From assembly GCF_021261325.1 (NCBI RefSeq), contig NZ_JAJSBI010000008.1, positions 124,001 to 188,000 on the forward strand: a DNA stretch of 64,000 nt, written 5' to 3'. A program made the position numbers and the translations under genes. Positions 63,183-64,000 of this stretch are shown here, in pieces. The notes beneath the pieces are model-generated. The model was not told the origin of the DNA, searched no databases, and saw only the letters and a program-made list of their open reading frames with translations. Source of the stretch: Streptomyces guryensis. GTDB taxonomy: Bacteria > Actinomycetota > Actinomycetes > Streptomycetales > Streptomycetaceae. The stretch's first letter is position 1. Each line of letters begins with the position of its first letter.

Positions 63183-64000
63183 GTGGATGTGAACGGTGCG
63201 GTCGCCGAGGGCTTCGAGCCGGTCAGGGAAGCGTTCGTACGGAACTTCGAGGTGCTCGGGGACCGGGGCGCGGCCGTCGCCGTCTACCGTGACGGGCACA
63301 AGGTCGTCGACCTGTGGGGCGGCACGAAGGACGTCGACGGCACGGACCCCTGGCAGCGGGGCACCGCCCAGATCGTGCGTTCGGCGACCAAGGGTGTCGC
63401 CGCCGCCGTACTCCTGCTGCTCCAACAGCGCGGTGAGCTGGACCTGGACGCGCCGGTCGGCGACTACTGGCCCGAGTTCAAGGCGGCCGGCAAGGAGCGG
63501 ACGCGGGTGTGGCACCTGCTCGCGCACCGCGCCGGAGTGCCCGTGCTGGACCGCCCGCTCACTCCCGCCCAGGCCGCCGACCCCGACCTCGGTGCCGAGG
63601 CGGTCGCGGCGCAGGCACCGGCCTGGGAGCCGGGCACCGACCACGGGTACCACGCGCAGACGTACAGCTGGCTGACGGGCGAGCTGGTGCGGCGGATCAC
63701 GGGACGGGGCATCGGCGAGTGGATCGCGGACGAGATCGCGGGCCCCGTCGGAGCGGACCTGTGGCTCGGGCTGCCGGCGTCCGAGGCGGGACGGGTGGGC
63801 CGGGTGTCCCAGATCGACCCCCCGGCGAACCCGCACGGCCTGCGGACCCGCCCCAAGCGCGCGGTCTCCGAGGCCTACGCCGAACCCGGCTCCCTCACCC
63901 GCCGCGCCTTCGCCGCGATCACCCCGCTGCCCGACGAGAACGACCCCGCCTACCGCGCCGCCGCCCTGCCCGCCTCCAACGGCATCGCGACAGCCGAGGG
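63183..64000 (+). CDS. Beta-lactamase-fold serine hydrolase, cut by right edge
   Basis: Class C beta-lactamase-like/EstB-type hydrolase or D,D-peptidase relative. The catalytic SxxK is in RSATKGVAA, the Tyr motif region reads YHAQTYSWLTGELVRR. No signal peptide is seen, so the protein is likely cytosolic, as in EstB esterases. The GTG at 63183 follows AGGAGG. About 272 residues are visible; family members have near 380, and the C-terminal motif is outside the window. The substrate is unknown. Confidence 0.87.
   Translation, partial: MDVNGAVAEGFEPVREAFVRNFEVLGDRGAAVAVYRDGHKVVDLWGGTKDVDGTDPWQRGTAQIVRSATKGVAAAVLLLLQQRGELDLDAPVGDYWPEFKAAGKERTRVWHLLAHRAGVPVLDRPLTPAQAADPDLGAEAVAAQAPAWEPGTDHGYHAQTYSWLTGELVRRITGRGIGEWIADEIAGPVGADLWLGLPASEAGRVGRVSQIDPPANPHGLRTRPKRAVSEAYAEPGSLTRRAFAAITPLPDENDPAYRAAALPASNGIATAE

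Overview
The window is a chromosomal segment of a Streptomyces species. The evidence is very high GC with third-position bias, many GTG starts, 4-bp ATGA/GTGA gene overlaps, an SsgA-like sporulation protein, an RpfB-type lysozyme-like protein, a protein O-mannosyltransferase, twin-arginine and LAXTG-sortase signals, and a gene order (mfd ... glmU-prs-rplY-pth ... ppc ... tam/tamR ... galTEK ... ispE-rsmA-rpfB-tatD ... rsmI-pmt) that I recognise as core Streptomyces. It is ordinary core chromosome with one accessory-looking island; I see no prophage, IS element or CRISPR array.

Layout. 1-2.3 kb: 5' part of mfd (minus strand, runs off the left edge). 2.7-6 kb: ABC exporter pair. 6.4-10.2 kb: MFS exporter, then a DUF485/sodium-solute symporter pair. 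10.4-11.3 kb: coiled-coil protein. 11.5-17.1 kb: a toxin/immunity-type island of four genes: a giant Imm35/proline-glycine-rich/deaminase-like/SUKH-4 protein, a WHH-nuclease-SUKH-1 fusion, and, divergently, a YwqJ-type deaminase followed by a SUKH-3 protein. 17.1-19.5 kb: orphan histidine kinase, a frameshifted DNA-binding gene and tRNA-Gln(UUG). 19.7-23.6 kb: glmU, prs, rplY, pth. 23.7-25 kb: membrane protein and a sortase substrate. 25-29.8 kb: ppc, divergent from a fatty acid desaturase coupled to a TetR regulator. 29.9-31.9 kb: a small CsbD-like protein, a VOC protein and tam, divergent from tamR. 32-33.6 kb: response regulator, GNAT. 33.6-39 kb: galTEK operon divergent from an SGLT-type symporter. 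39.1-47.3 kb: an atypical response regulator, two paralogous membrane-anchored PQQ-propeller proteins, an ABC-F protein, a Tat-exported amidase and a decayed kinase remnant. 47.3-53.4 kb: ispE-rsmA, rpfB, tatD, zinc-ribbon protein, rsmI (all minus). 53.5-59.2 kb: pmt, two tandem penicillin-binding proteins, ssgE. 59.3-64 kb: Ni/Co ECF transporter cbiMQO with a Nur-like operator, translationally coupled to ohrR, then ohr and a serine hydrolase cut by the right edge.

Functional themes are envelope biology (glmU, PBPs, RpfB, amidase, Pmt, SsgE, sortase substrate), central carbon metabolism (ppc, tam/tamR, gal operon) and stress or metal homeostasis (ohr, Ni/Co uptake). Several intergenic regions carry clear operators, and three families of dispersed intergenic repeats recur. 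The most interesting region is 11.5-17.1 kb, where nucleic-acid-attacking toxin-like domains and three families of SUKH immunity domains are joined in cytosolic polypeptides with no visible secretion signal.
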